From NCBI GenBank assembly GCA_035942035.1, contig DASZDK010000064.1, positions 1-14,005 on the forward strand: a DNA stretch of 14,005 nt, given 5' to 3'. Position 1 is the first letter of the stretch; every line of letters begins with the position of its first letter. The notes beneath the pieces are model-generated. The model was not told where the DNA came from and did not search any database. It saw only the letters and a list, made by a program, of their open reading frames with translations. This stretch comes from JAHWJR01 sp035942035 (lineage in GTDB: Bacteria > Actinomycetota > Acidimicrobiia > Acidimicrobiales > CADCSY01). The translations under genes were made by a program, and so were the position numbers. Shown piece after piece: positions 6,359-12,636 of this stretch.

Positions 6359-6406
6359 ATGAGCCAGGTCCCCCCTTTCGCCCCGTCCCGGGTCGTTTCG
6401 TGCTGA
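6359..6406 (+). CDS. 15-codon upstream frame, or broken 5' end of the sortase gene
   Basis: ATG 6359 has a good Shine-Dalgarno (GGAGAG, 4-base spacing) and reads MSQVPPFAPSRVVSC then TGA, overlapping the probable sortase GTG at 6400. It crosses a run of six C (6370-6375). If the run had seven C, the same ATG would read MSQVPPFRPVPGRFVLS straight into the sortase frame. It is therefore either a leader peptide coupled to the sortase, a slipped-strand switch, or a sequence error in the real 5' end. Confidence 0.4.
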   Translation: MSQVPPFAPSRVVSC

Positions 6407-7038
6407 GCCAGGACGATCGCCCTCCCCTTGGCCGCACCGATCGTGCCGCTGGGGCCCTCAGCAAGCGCAAGAACATGCGCCGGCTCCTGTCCGGCCTGTC
6501 GGTGGTCATGCTGCTGGTCGCCGTCGGTGTCCTCGGCTACCCCTTCTACACCAACCTCTACCAGGGACAGGTGCAGGACAAGCTCGACGACCGGTTGGCC
6601 ACGCCCGAGGTGCAGGAGGCGTACCGCGCCGGCACCGTCGCCGAAGGCGAGAGCCTGACCCGCCTCAAGATCCCTTCGCTCGGGGTCGACACCGTGGTGG
6701 TCGAGGGAACCACCCTGAGCGCCCTGCGTGCCGGCGCCGGGCACTACGTCGACACCCCGTTGCCGTGTGAGCCCGGCAACGTCGCCATCGCCGGTCACCG
6801 CACCACCTACGGGCGCCCGTTCCATAACCTCGACCGGATGAAGCCGGGCGACGAGATCATCCTGGAGACCCCGGTGGGCTCGTGCACCTACGTCCTCAGC
6901 AAGGCCCCCTTCATCGTCGAACCCACCGACTTCTCGGTGGTCAGCGCCGCCCCCAGCGGGATGGTGACCCTGACCACCTGCCACCCGAAGAACTCCGACC
7001 GCCAGCGGCTCATCGTCCAGGCCGACCTCAAGGCATGA
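6400..7038 (+). CDS. Class E-type sortase
   Basis: This sortase, about 212 residues from GTG 6400, is a membrane-anchored transpeptidase that cleaves sorting signals and joins the substrate to cell wall or pilus subunits. It has a charged N-terminus (KRKNMRR), a transmembrane helix (about 29-49), and an extracellular catalytic domain starting LTRLKIPSLGVDTVV. Catalytic residues are His133 in AGHRTTYGRPF, Cys194 in TLTTCHP and Arg203 in SDRQRLIV, all intact. The GHRTTYG and TTCHP forms point to class E, whose usual motif is LAXTG (family knowledge). The start is unclear: GTG 6400 has a weak Shine-Dalgarno, GTG 6301 lies in a hairpin, ATG 6475 would remove only the cytoplasmic tail, and ATG 6359 is one base out of frame. 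The next gene overlaps as ATGA, so the two are translationally coupled. Confidence 0.92.
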   Translation: MLSQDDRPPLGRTDRAAGALSKRKNMRRLLSGLSVVMLLVAVGVLGYPFYTNLYQGQVQDKLDDRLATPEVQEAYRAGTVAEGESLTRLKIPSLGVDTVVVEGTTLSALRAGAGHYVDTPLPCEPGNVAIAGHRTTYGRPFHNLDRMKPGDEIILETPVGSCTYVLSKAPFIVEPTDFSVVSAAPSGMVTLTTCHPKNSDRQRLIVQADLKA

Positions 7039-8126
7039 GCGGGCGTCGCCTCCTGGCCGCCGCCGGCGCGGCCCTGTTCGCTCTGCTGCTGGTGGCCACG
7101 CCGGCGTCGGCCGCTGAGCCGACGGTGGAGTGGACCCGGCCCACAGCCGACGACCCGGTGCTCAAGGAGAACGCCCCCATCGCCGCCACCATCTCCACCG
7201 AGAAGGACAACCAGGAGATCACCAAGGTCGAGTTCGAGCTGGAACAGCCGGTGGGCGACGGCGACGACTGCTTCGTCGAGGTCCCCGAGGAGCAGCAGGT
7301 CCAGGAGTTCACCGACAGATCCTCTTCGAAGGACGTCACGTTCGACGTGGGCTTCCCGTGCAACGGGGTCTACGAGCTCAAGGCCTTCGTCACCTATACG
7401 GACCCGGTCATCGGCAACGTCGGGATCGCGCCGAGGACAGAGCTGGCGAGGCCGTCCCTTCTTTTCGATGTCGCCATCCCGCCGGCTCAGGTGAGTGGGC
7501 TGAACGCCACCTACGACGCGGCCTCCAAGCAGGCCCGGCTCAACTGGAACGCCAATCCCGACACCGAGGTCGACCTTCTCGGCTACCGGGTCGAGCGCAA
7601 CCCGCCCGGCCCGTCGGGCTTCGAGCCCGTGGGCGACCGGGTGACGGAGCCGGCGTTCACCGACATGGACATCGACGCCGAGCACCGCTACCGCGTCATC
7701 GCCGTGCGGGCCGGGGCCCATGGCATCCCCATCGACGGCGCTCCCTCTTCCGTCGTGGCCGCCGGGCCCGACGTCCCCGATCCGGTGGTCGGCACACCGA
7801 CCCCGCGAGGGACCACGGCCACCCGTTCCCCCGGCAGCCGCCCCGCGGTCCGCAAGCGCACGGCGACCACGGTCGACACCGGGTTCTCCCGGGACCTGCC
7901 GTTCGACCCCAACGAGACCACCACGAGCCAGCTGCCCGCCACCCCCACCGAGCCCGACGGTCAGGCCGCCCTGGTCGCCGAGTTCGACGACGACGATGAC
8001 GACGACGGGCGGGCCACGCTGGTGCCCATCGCCGGCGGCCTGGCCCTGCTGATGAGCGCGGTGCACATGCGCCTGCTGTCCAACCGGGTGGGCCAGGACG
8101 ACATCCCCATCCTCCCCGGCGGCTGA
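7035..8126 (+). CDS. Secreted, membrane-anchored Fn3-domain protein coupled to sortase
   Basis: This 363-residue protein has a clear signal peptide (MSGRRLLAAAGAALFALLLV, cut likely after ATPASA at 26). An N-terminal beta-rich domain (about 27-148) carries two cysteines (79 and 109) that could form a disulfide. A fibronectin type III domain follows (about 149-244; PPAQVSGLNATY, ARLNWNANPD, GYRVER, YRVIAVRA). Then come a Thr/Pro-rich linker, a run of seven Asp (318-324), a transmembrane helix (about 327-345) and a short tail. It overlaps the sortase stop by four bases (ATGA), so a shared job is likely. It lacks a standard C-terminal sorting motif: the nearest is LPATP at 300-304, not LPXTG or LAXTG, and the tail is not strongly basic. 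It may be a partner or scaffold rather than a substrate. Exact function is unknown. It ends one base from the convergent helicase. Confidence 0.75.
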   Translation: MSGRRLLAAAGAALFALLLVATPASAAEPTVEWTRPTADDPVLKENAPIAATISTEKDNQEITKVEFELEQPVGDGDDCFVEVPEEQQVQEFTDRSSSKDVTFDVGFPCNGVYELKAFVTYTDPVIGNVGIAPRTELARPSLLFDVAIPPAQVSGLNATYDAASKQARLNWNANPDTEVDLLGYRVERNPPGPSGFEPVGDRVTEPAFTDMDIDAEHRYRVIAVRAGAHGIPIDGAPSSVVAAGPDVPDPVVGTPTPRGTTATRSPGSRPAVRKRTATTVDTGFSRDLPFDPNETTTSQLPATPTEPDGQAALVAEFDDDDDDDGRATLVPIAGGLALLMSAVHMRLLSNRVGQDDIPILPGG

Positions 8127-8127
8127 C

Positions 8128-10389
8128 TCAGCTTCGCCGGGTCACGACCTCGAGCAACCCCACGGCTCCGGCCTTGTCGAGAGGCTCGTTCCAGTTGCCG
8201 CACTTGGGCGATTGCACGCACGACGGACACCCGGTGGTGCACGGGCACGCCGACACCAGCTCGAGCGTCGCTTCCAGGTGGCGCCGCCCGGCGTCGAAGC
8301 CGAGCTCGGCGATGCCCACGCCTCCGGGGTAGCCGTCGTAGATCACGACCGTCGGCGCTGCCGTGTCGGCGTGGTGCAGGGTCGACAGCCCACCCACGTC
8401 CCAGCGATCGCAGATGGCGAACAGCGGGAGGATCCCGATGGCGGCGTGCTCGGCGGCGTGGAGGGCGCCGGCCCGGGCCCGGCGTTCGATCCCCGCATCG
8501 TCCAAGAGCTCGGTGTCGACCACGTACCAGAATGCCCGGGTGACCAGGCGGGTGGGGGGGAGCTCGAGCACCTCGTCGGCCAGCGTCTCCCCGGTGACGG
8601 CATGGCGCCGCCGGTAGCCGGTGACCCGCTGGCACACCTCGACGGTGCCCAGGTGCAACCAGGCTCCGCCCACCGGTCGGCGCCGTTGGTCGTCGAGGAT
8701 CCGCACGTCGGTCTCGGAGCGGGGCTGGGTGAGCTCGTCTCCGGCGGCGGGGGACACCCAGGCCACTCGGTCGTCCAGGTCCAGCCGGTCAACCCGCCAC
8801 GGCCGGCCCTGGTGCAGGTACACCGCCCCGACGTGGACGGTCGTGAACGCCCGGCTCTCGTCGACGGTGCCCACCAGGCGCCCGTCGAGCTCGGCGATGC
8901 GGTACTCACGGGACGATCCGCTGCGCAGGCCGACGTCGGGCGCCGGCGCCCGACGGCCCTTCCAGTAGGCCCGTCCGTCTCGCACGGCCAGCCGGTCGTC
9001 ATCCACCAGGTGGAGCACCCCTTCGTCGAGGTCGTCCCACCAGGCATCGTCGGCGGGCGACAGGGGCAGCTCGTAGGCGGCGCAGGCCAGATGGGAGTGC
9101 AACACGTTGCGGTTCGAGGGGTTGACCACCGCCGCCTCCGGTGATCGGGTGAAGACCTCGTGCGGATGGGCCATCAGCCACTGGTCCAGCTGGTCCTCGC
9201 CCGCCACCAACACCGCCAGCGACCGCTGCCGGGTTCTCCCCGCCCGGCCCGCCTGCTGCCAGAACGAGGCGATGGTGCCGGGGAAGCCGTTGAGCACGCA
9301 GGCGTCGAGGCCGCCCACGTCGATGCCCAGCTCCAGCGCGCTGGTGGTGGCCACACCGTGGAGCCGTCCGGCGACGAGGTCGACCTCGATCTGTCGGCGC
9401 TCCTCGGCCAGGTAGCCGCCGCGGTAAGCACGGATGCTCCCCGCCAGGCTGGGGCCGGCCCGCCGGCGGGCCTCGTCGGCGACCAGCTCGGCGCTTTTGC
9501 GGCTCCGGCAGAAGGCCAGGGCCCGTGAGCCCTCCGCCACCAGTCGGGCCAGCAGGGCGGCCGTCTCCCCGTTGGCCGACGCCCGCGCTCCCGAGGCGGC
9601 ATCGAGCAGGGGCGGGTTCCACAGGGCGAACAAGCGCTCTCCCCGGGGCGAGCCGTCCTCGGTGACGGCCACGACGGGGTGGCCGCACAGGGCGGATGCC
9701 AGCGTGGCCGGCTGGCCGATGGTGGCCGAGCCGAAGAGGAACGCCGGGTCGGAGCCGTAGTGGGCGCACAGCCGGCGCAGGCGGCGCAGCAGTTGGGCCA
9801 CGTGGCTGCCGAAGATGCCGCGCAGCGTGTGCAGCTCGTCGAGCACCACGTAGCGGAGGCGGCTGAGAAACGTCGCCCAGCGTGCGTGGTGGGGAAGAAG
9901 GCCGACGTGGAGCATGTCGGGATTGGTCAGCACCACGCCGGCATGGCGCCGGGCCCAGGCCCGCTCGCTCGGGACCGTGTCGCCGTCGTAGCAGGCGGCC
10001 ACGACCCCCGGCAGGTCCATCGCCGTGAGCGCCCGAAGCTGATCGTGGGCCAGTGCCTTGGTGGGGTAGAGGCACAACGCCGTCACCGGCGGGCCCGAGT
10101 CCTCACTGGCCCGGTACGCTGCCTCGGCGATGGGTAACTGGTAGCACAGCGACTTGCCTGACGCCGTCCCGGTGGCCACCACGAACGACCGCCCGGCCCG
10201 GGCCAGCTCCAGGGCCCGGGCCTGGTGCGACCACAGGGGCCCGGCCAGGCGGTCGGCCACGGCCGGCGGCAGGGGAGGGTCTGGGGCGGCGTGACGAGGC
10301 GGACGAGCCGGCAGTCGCTCCAGGTGCACCAGGCGGTCGTCGCTCTCCAACCCGCTCAGCAGCCGGTCGAGCGTCACCTGCACCGCCAA
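8128..10389 (-). CDS. MrfA/YprA-type superfamily 2 helicase with C-terminal Zn-binding cysteines
   Basis: This large helicase (753 residues from TTG 10389) matches the 'helicase/secretion neighborhood' DECH/DEAH-box helicase family, related to Bacillus MrfA/YprA, a DNA helicase for mitomycin damage repair. Visible are LWSHQARAL (52-60), motif I TGTASGKS (73-80), PTKALAHDQ (109-117), motif II DELH (184-187) followed by TLRGIFGSHVAQLLRRL, motif III SAT (221-223), ATTSALELGIDVGG and motif VI QQAGRAGR. The C-terminus has the DUF1998-type four-cysteine cluster CPCTTGCPSCVQSPKCGNWN. All core motifs are intact, so an active DNA helicase is likely. In relatives it lies beside Tad genes but no direct role in secretion is established. 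GTG 10383 and GTG 10377 are alternative starts. TAGCGT (10397 to 10392, minus strand) lies so close that a leaderless mRNA from GTG 10383 is plausible. Confidence 0.93.
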   Translation of the reverse strand: MAVQVTLDRLLSGLESDDRLVHLERLPARPPRHAAPDPPLPPAVADRLAGPLWSHQARALELARAGRSFVVATGTASGKSLCYQLPIAEAAYRASEDSGPPVTALCLYPTKALAHDQLRALTAMDLPGVVAACYDGDTVPSERAWARRHAGVVLTNPDMLHVGLLPHHARWATFLSRLRYVVLDELHTLRGIFGSHVAQLLRRLRRLCAHYGSDPAFLFGSATIGQPATLASALCGHPVVAVTEDGSPRGERLFALWNPPLLDAASGARASANGETAALLARLVAEGSRALAFCRSRKSAELVADEARRRAGPSLAGSIRAYRGGYLAEERRQIEVDLVAGRLHGVATTSALELGIDVGGLDACVLNGFPGTIASFWQQAGRAGRTRQRSLAVLVAGEDQLDQWLMAHPHEVFTRSPEAAVVNPSNRNVLHSHLACAAYELPLSPADDAWWDDLDEGVLHLVDDDRLAVRDGRAYWKGRRAPAPDVGLRSGSSREYRIAELDGRLVGTVDESRAFTTVHVGAVYLHQGRPWRVDRLDLDDRVAWVSPAAGDELTQPRSETDVRILDDQRRRPVGGAWLHLGTVEVCQRVTGYRRRHAVTGETLADEVLELPPTRLVTRAFWYVVDTELLDDAGIERRARAGALHAAEHAAIGILPLFAICDRWDVGGLSTLHHADTAAPTVVIYDGYPGGVGIAELGFDAGRRHLEATLELVSACPCTTGCPSCVQSPKCGNWNEPLDKAGAVGLLEVVTRRS

Positions 10390-10492
10390 CGACGCTACCG
10401 GCGGGGCACGCAGCTGGGCGGCGCGAAGCGGTCACCAAAGCCGGTAGCGTGGCCCGGGCCGGTAGCGACGTTGTGGAGGGGGCGACCCGTAC
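10390..10492. promoter_or_regulatory. Divergent promoter region with inverted repeat
   Basis: It lies between the divergent helicase and STAS genes. ACGCTACCGGC (10392-10402) and GCCGGTAGCGT (10440-10450) are perfect inverted copies 37 bases apart. Each contains TAGCGT facing outwards, a TANNNT -10 box. A further copy, GCCGGTAGCGA, lies at 10458-10468, 18 bases from the second. The STAS gene's Shine-Dalgarno GGAGGGGG is at 10475-10482. Confidence 0.5.
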
Positions 10493-10837
10493 ATGGATCT
10501 AGGGCTCGAGCTTTCGGAGCGTGACGGCTACTCGGTGCTCGCGGTCTCCGGCGAGGTCGACGTGGCCACCGTCCCCCGCTTGCGCGAGCAACTCCACGGG
10601 CTGGCGGCCCAGGGCGACACCAGCATCGTGGTCGACCTCGACGGTGTCGAGTTCCTCGACTCCACCGGGCTCGGCGTCCTGGTGGGAGCGCTCAAGCGTG
10701 TCCGTTCGAGCGGTGGCGACCTTCACCTGATCTGCACGCAGCCCCGCATCCGCAAGGTGTTCGAGGTGACCGGCCTGACCAAGGTCTTCTCGATGTACGA
10801 CAGCCTCGACGAGGCCGTCGCCGCCGGCACCCACTAG
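10493..10837 (+). CDS. STAS-domain anti-sigma-factor antagonist
   Basis: This 114-residue protein is a stand-alone STAS domain of the SpoIIAA/RsbV type, a cytoplasmic switch that binds an anti-sigma factor kinase when unphosphorylated and so frees a sigma factor. The conserved phosphorylation motif is present as EFLDSTGLGVLVG with Ser57. It is preceded by the typical GEVDVATVPRLREQL and VVDLDGV strands. The ATG start has GGAGGGGG 10 bases upstream. No anti-sigma kinase or sigma factor gene lies in the window, so its partner is elsewhere. It is transcribed away from the helicase from the shared intergenic region. The following gene, 61 bases on, may be in the same unit. Confidence 0.93.
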   Translation: MDLGLELSERDGYSVLAVSGEVDVATVPRLREQLHGLAAQGDTSIVVDLDGVEFLDSTGLGVLVGALKRVRSSGGDLHLICTQPRIRKVFEVTGLTKVFSMYDSLDEAVAAGTH

Positions 10838-10898
10838 GGCGTGGCCGCGACCTTCTGTGCAGGGCCGGCGTCCGCGCCCAGTCCCTCCTAGTTCGTCC

Positions 10899-11432
10899 AT
10901 GTCCCCACCGGGAGACCAGGAGGGCGAGGGCGCAGCGACCATTTCCAAGCCTGACGAGTTGCTGGCGCTGCACGGCGTGACCTCCGAGATGTTCGCCACG
11001 CTGCGCCGGTGGTTCGACGTGCCGTCCGAGATCACGCTCGATCTGCGCGACGTCGACTCCGCAGTGGCCGAGCTGGGCGATCCGATGCTCATCGCCGCCA
11101 TGGCCATGCGCAAGCTCCAAGCTCTGCACCTTCTGGCCACGCCCGGGGTTCGCACCACCACCGACGTGGTCGTCACCATCGTGCAGGACCTGCAGCGTGC
11201 ACTGCTGCAGGCCCCCGCCATGCGCCTCAAGTTGGCGGCCAGGAACACCGATTGGGATGCCGAGCTGGCCGGGCTGGGGGAGGCCGGTGGGCCGGCCCAG
11301 GGTGATGCTCCTTCGGCGGCGGACGACGTCGACCCCGACGTCGAGCGGTTCCGGGTGCTCCACGCCCTGCTGGTCGCCGCCGTGGAAGCGGTTCTGCGGG
11401 CGTCCGAAGGAGAGATCCGCTACCTGGTCTGA
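10899..11432 (+). CDS. Conserved-looking hypothetical protein downstream of STAS gene
   Basis: I do not recognise this family. The 177-residue product has no signal peptide or transmembrane helix. Its first 25 residues are Gly/Glu-rich. A helical body follows (PDELLALHGVTSEMFATLRRWF, then SAVAELGDPMLIAAMAMRKLQALHLLA, then VVVTIVQDLQRALLQAPAMRLKLAA), then an acidic, probably flexible stretch (about 125-150), and a last helix ending EGEIRYLV. It is likely a cytoplasmic helical protein. GC-rich third codon positions and the absence of a better frame support it as coding. The start is uncertain: ATG 10899 has no Shine-Dalgarno; GTG 10857 is an alternative. Its stop lies within a strong terminator hairpin. 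Being downstream of the STAS gene hints at a regulatory link, no more. Confidence 0.7.
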   Translation: MSPPGDQEGEGAATISKPDELLALHGVTSEMFATLRRWFDVPSEITLDLRDVDSAVAELGDPMLIAAMAMRKLQALHLLATPGVRTTTDVVVTIVQDLQRALLQAPAMRLKLAARNTDWDAELAGLGEAGGPAQGDAPSAADDVDPDVERFRVLHALLVAAVEAVLRASEGEIRYLV

Positions 11433-11465
11433 CCCCCGGCCCCGTTCGGGGAGGGCCAGACCAGG
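11423..11465. terminator. Bidirectional terminator-like hairpin between convergent genes
   Basis: CCTGGTCTG (11423-11431) pairs perfectly with CAGACCAGG (11457-11465). Inside it, CCC/GGG and CCCC-GTTC-GGGG continue the stem. The hairpin includes the TGA (11430-11432) of the plus-strand gene and lies 20 bases from the stop of the minus-strand DUF3618 gene. It has no T tract, which is common in high-GC actinobacteria. Confidence 0.65.
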
Positions 11466-11485
11466 CCACGGGTCGCTGTGTCGGG

Positions 11486-12256
11486 CTAGAGCGATGCCTT
11501 GACGGGCTGGCCCTTGGCCCGGGCCGGCCGGCGGGTGCGCGATGAACGAGGGCTGTCGCCCTGCTTGGCCGTCTGCTTCACCTGGCGCGACGCCCGGCGT
11601 CCCTGCTGCTTCACCTGGGTGGCCGCGCTCTTGGTCTGGTCCTTGACCTCCTGGGACCGATCCTGTGCCTCTTCCTTCACCTGCTGCACCGCGTCGTTCG
11701 CCCGTTCCTTGACCTGTTCGGCCCTGACCTGGGCGGACTGCTGCAGCTCGCCGGCGACGTCCTTACCGATCTCGCTGGCCTGCTGCTTGAGCGGCTCCAG
11801 CTGGCTGCGCAGGCGCTCTGCCGCCTGGCGCTCGCGGTCGGTGGGCGGCAACAGGTTGGCGACGAGCAGGCCGGCGCCGAGCGCCACCAGCCCGGCGGCC
11901 ATGGGGTTGCCCTCCGCCCGTTCCCGCAGTGCCGTGGGCGCCGCCTTGGCCTGCTCACTCACCGTGCCGGCAGCCTCCCCCGCACGCTCGGAGATGTCCT
12001 CCACCTTGCTCCTGCTTCGTGCCATCTGACCTTCCGTCCTTCCCTTGATCGATGGGGGCGTGATCGACGGGCTCGTGCCCATCACCCGGGCGCGCAACTC
12101 CGCCTTCTTGCGGCGCACCACCCGGCTCGGGCTCACGCGGTCGACAACCGACTCCTTGGTCTCGGCGACCCGCGCTTCGAGTGCTTCGATGGTCTCGCTG
12201 AGCTCGCCCCTGGACTGGGCGATCTCCCTTCTCAGTTCCGCTGCGCTCGTGCCCAT
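11486..12256 (-). CDS. DUF3618-type membrane/coiled-coil protein
   Basis: This 256-residue protein begins with the DUF3618 pattern (ELRREIAQSRGELSETIEAL, ending EARV; about 7-30). A basic segment follows, then a Pro/Ser linker, an amphipathic Ala-rich helix, one hydrophobic helix (MAAGLVALGAGLLVANLLPP, 119-138), and about 115 residues of charged helix rich in Lys, Gln and Val (repeats like QVKEEAQ, EVKDQTK, QVKQQG, QVKQTAK), ending in an Arg/Lys/Ser tail. DUF3618 proteins are small actinobacterial envelope proteins, often next to holin-X genes, with no defined function. I chose ATG 12256 because AAGGAGG lies 7 bases upstream; longer in-frame readings upstream overlap the holin gene and are not needed. 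The gene overlaps the holin gene end by 25 bases. Confidence 0.82.
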   Translation of the reverse strand: MGTSAAELRREIAQSRGELSETIEALEARVAETKESVVDRVSPSRVVRRKKAELRARVMGTSPSITPPSIKGRTEGQMARSRSKVEDISERAGEAAGTVSEQAKAAPTALRERAEGNPMAAGLVALGAGLLVANLLPPTDRERQAAERLRSQLEPLKQQASEIGKDVAGELQQSAQVRAEQVKERANDAVQQVKEEAQDRSQEVKDQTKSAATQVKQQGRRASRQVKQTAKQGDSPRSSRTRRPARAKGQPVKASL

Positions 12257-12636
12257 TGCACGTCCTCCTTCAACGTCTCGACGGTCTGCTCGGGGACGAG
12301 CTTCACCTCGGCGGCGCGCTTGCGGCCCTGCGAGAACAGCACCGCGGCGATGGCCACGTACACCACGCCGACGATCAGGAAGGCCAACCCGGTGGGCAGG
12401 ACTGCAGCAAGACCCCACGCGGCGGCGAAGGACAGCAGCTGGAGCGCCAGGAAGGCGACCACGCCGCCGGCTCCGAACATGACCCCCGCCTTGCTGGCCC
12501 GGGTCGCCGACTCCTTCGCCTCGAGCTTGGCCAGCTCGATCTCCTTGCGGATCAGCGTTCCCGCCTCGTTGGTCATGTCCGACCACAGCTCCTGCAAGGA
12601 GCGGTCGTCCTGCCGAAGGGACTGGTACTGGGCCAT
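12232..12636 (-). CDS. Actinobacterial holin-X/phage-holin-superfamily-III-like membrane protein
   Basis: This 134-residue protein has an amphipathic N-terminal helix (ELWSDMTNEAGTLIRKEIEL, then AKLEAKE) followed by two close transmembrane helices (about 51-78 and 81-102) and a charged tail. This is the pattern of the DUF1469/holin-X family: small membrane proteins found widely in actinobacteria outside prophages. 'Holin' is a family name and no lysis role should be assumed. Its ATG overlaps the stop of the upstream gene by one base (TGATG), so translation is probably coupled. The downstream DUF3618 gene begins inside its last 25 bases. The three-gene set is probably one envelope or stress operon. 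Confidence 0.85.
   Translation of the reverse strand: MAQYQSLRQDDRSLQELWSDMTNEAGTLIRKEIELAKLEAKESATRASKAGVMFGAGGVVAFLALQLLSFAAAWGLAAVLPTGLAFLIVGVVYVAIAAVLFSQGRKRAAEVKLVPEQTVETLKEDVQWARAQRN

Larger units (their letters stand above)
6111..6399 (+). other. Structured intergenic region between Tad operon and sortase
   Basis: No protein gene is supported apart from the short upstream frame described separately. Visible structures are: GATCAC/GTGAT flanking GGCG/CGCC (about 6118-6160); hairpin CCGGTTCC-TGAG-GGAGCCGG (6183-6202, one G-T pair); the 10-bp palindrome CCGTCGACGG (about 6205-6214); and hairpin GCCGTGA-CTGGT-TCACGGC (6298-6316). None has a T tract. I recognise no known RNA family. Confidence 0.5.

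Noticed and set aside
6301..6399. GTG 6301 as the sortase start
   Set aside because: It lies in a perfect hairpin, has no Shine-Dalgarno sequence, and the added residues are Pro/Arg-rich without any family similarity.
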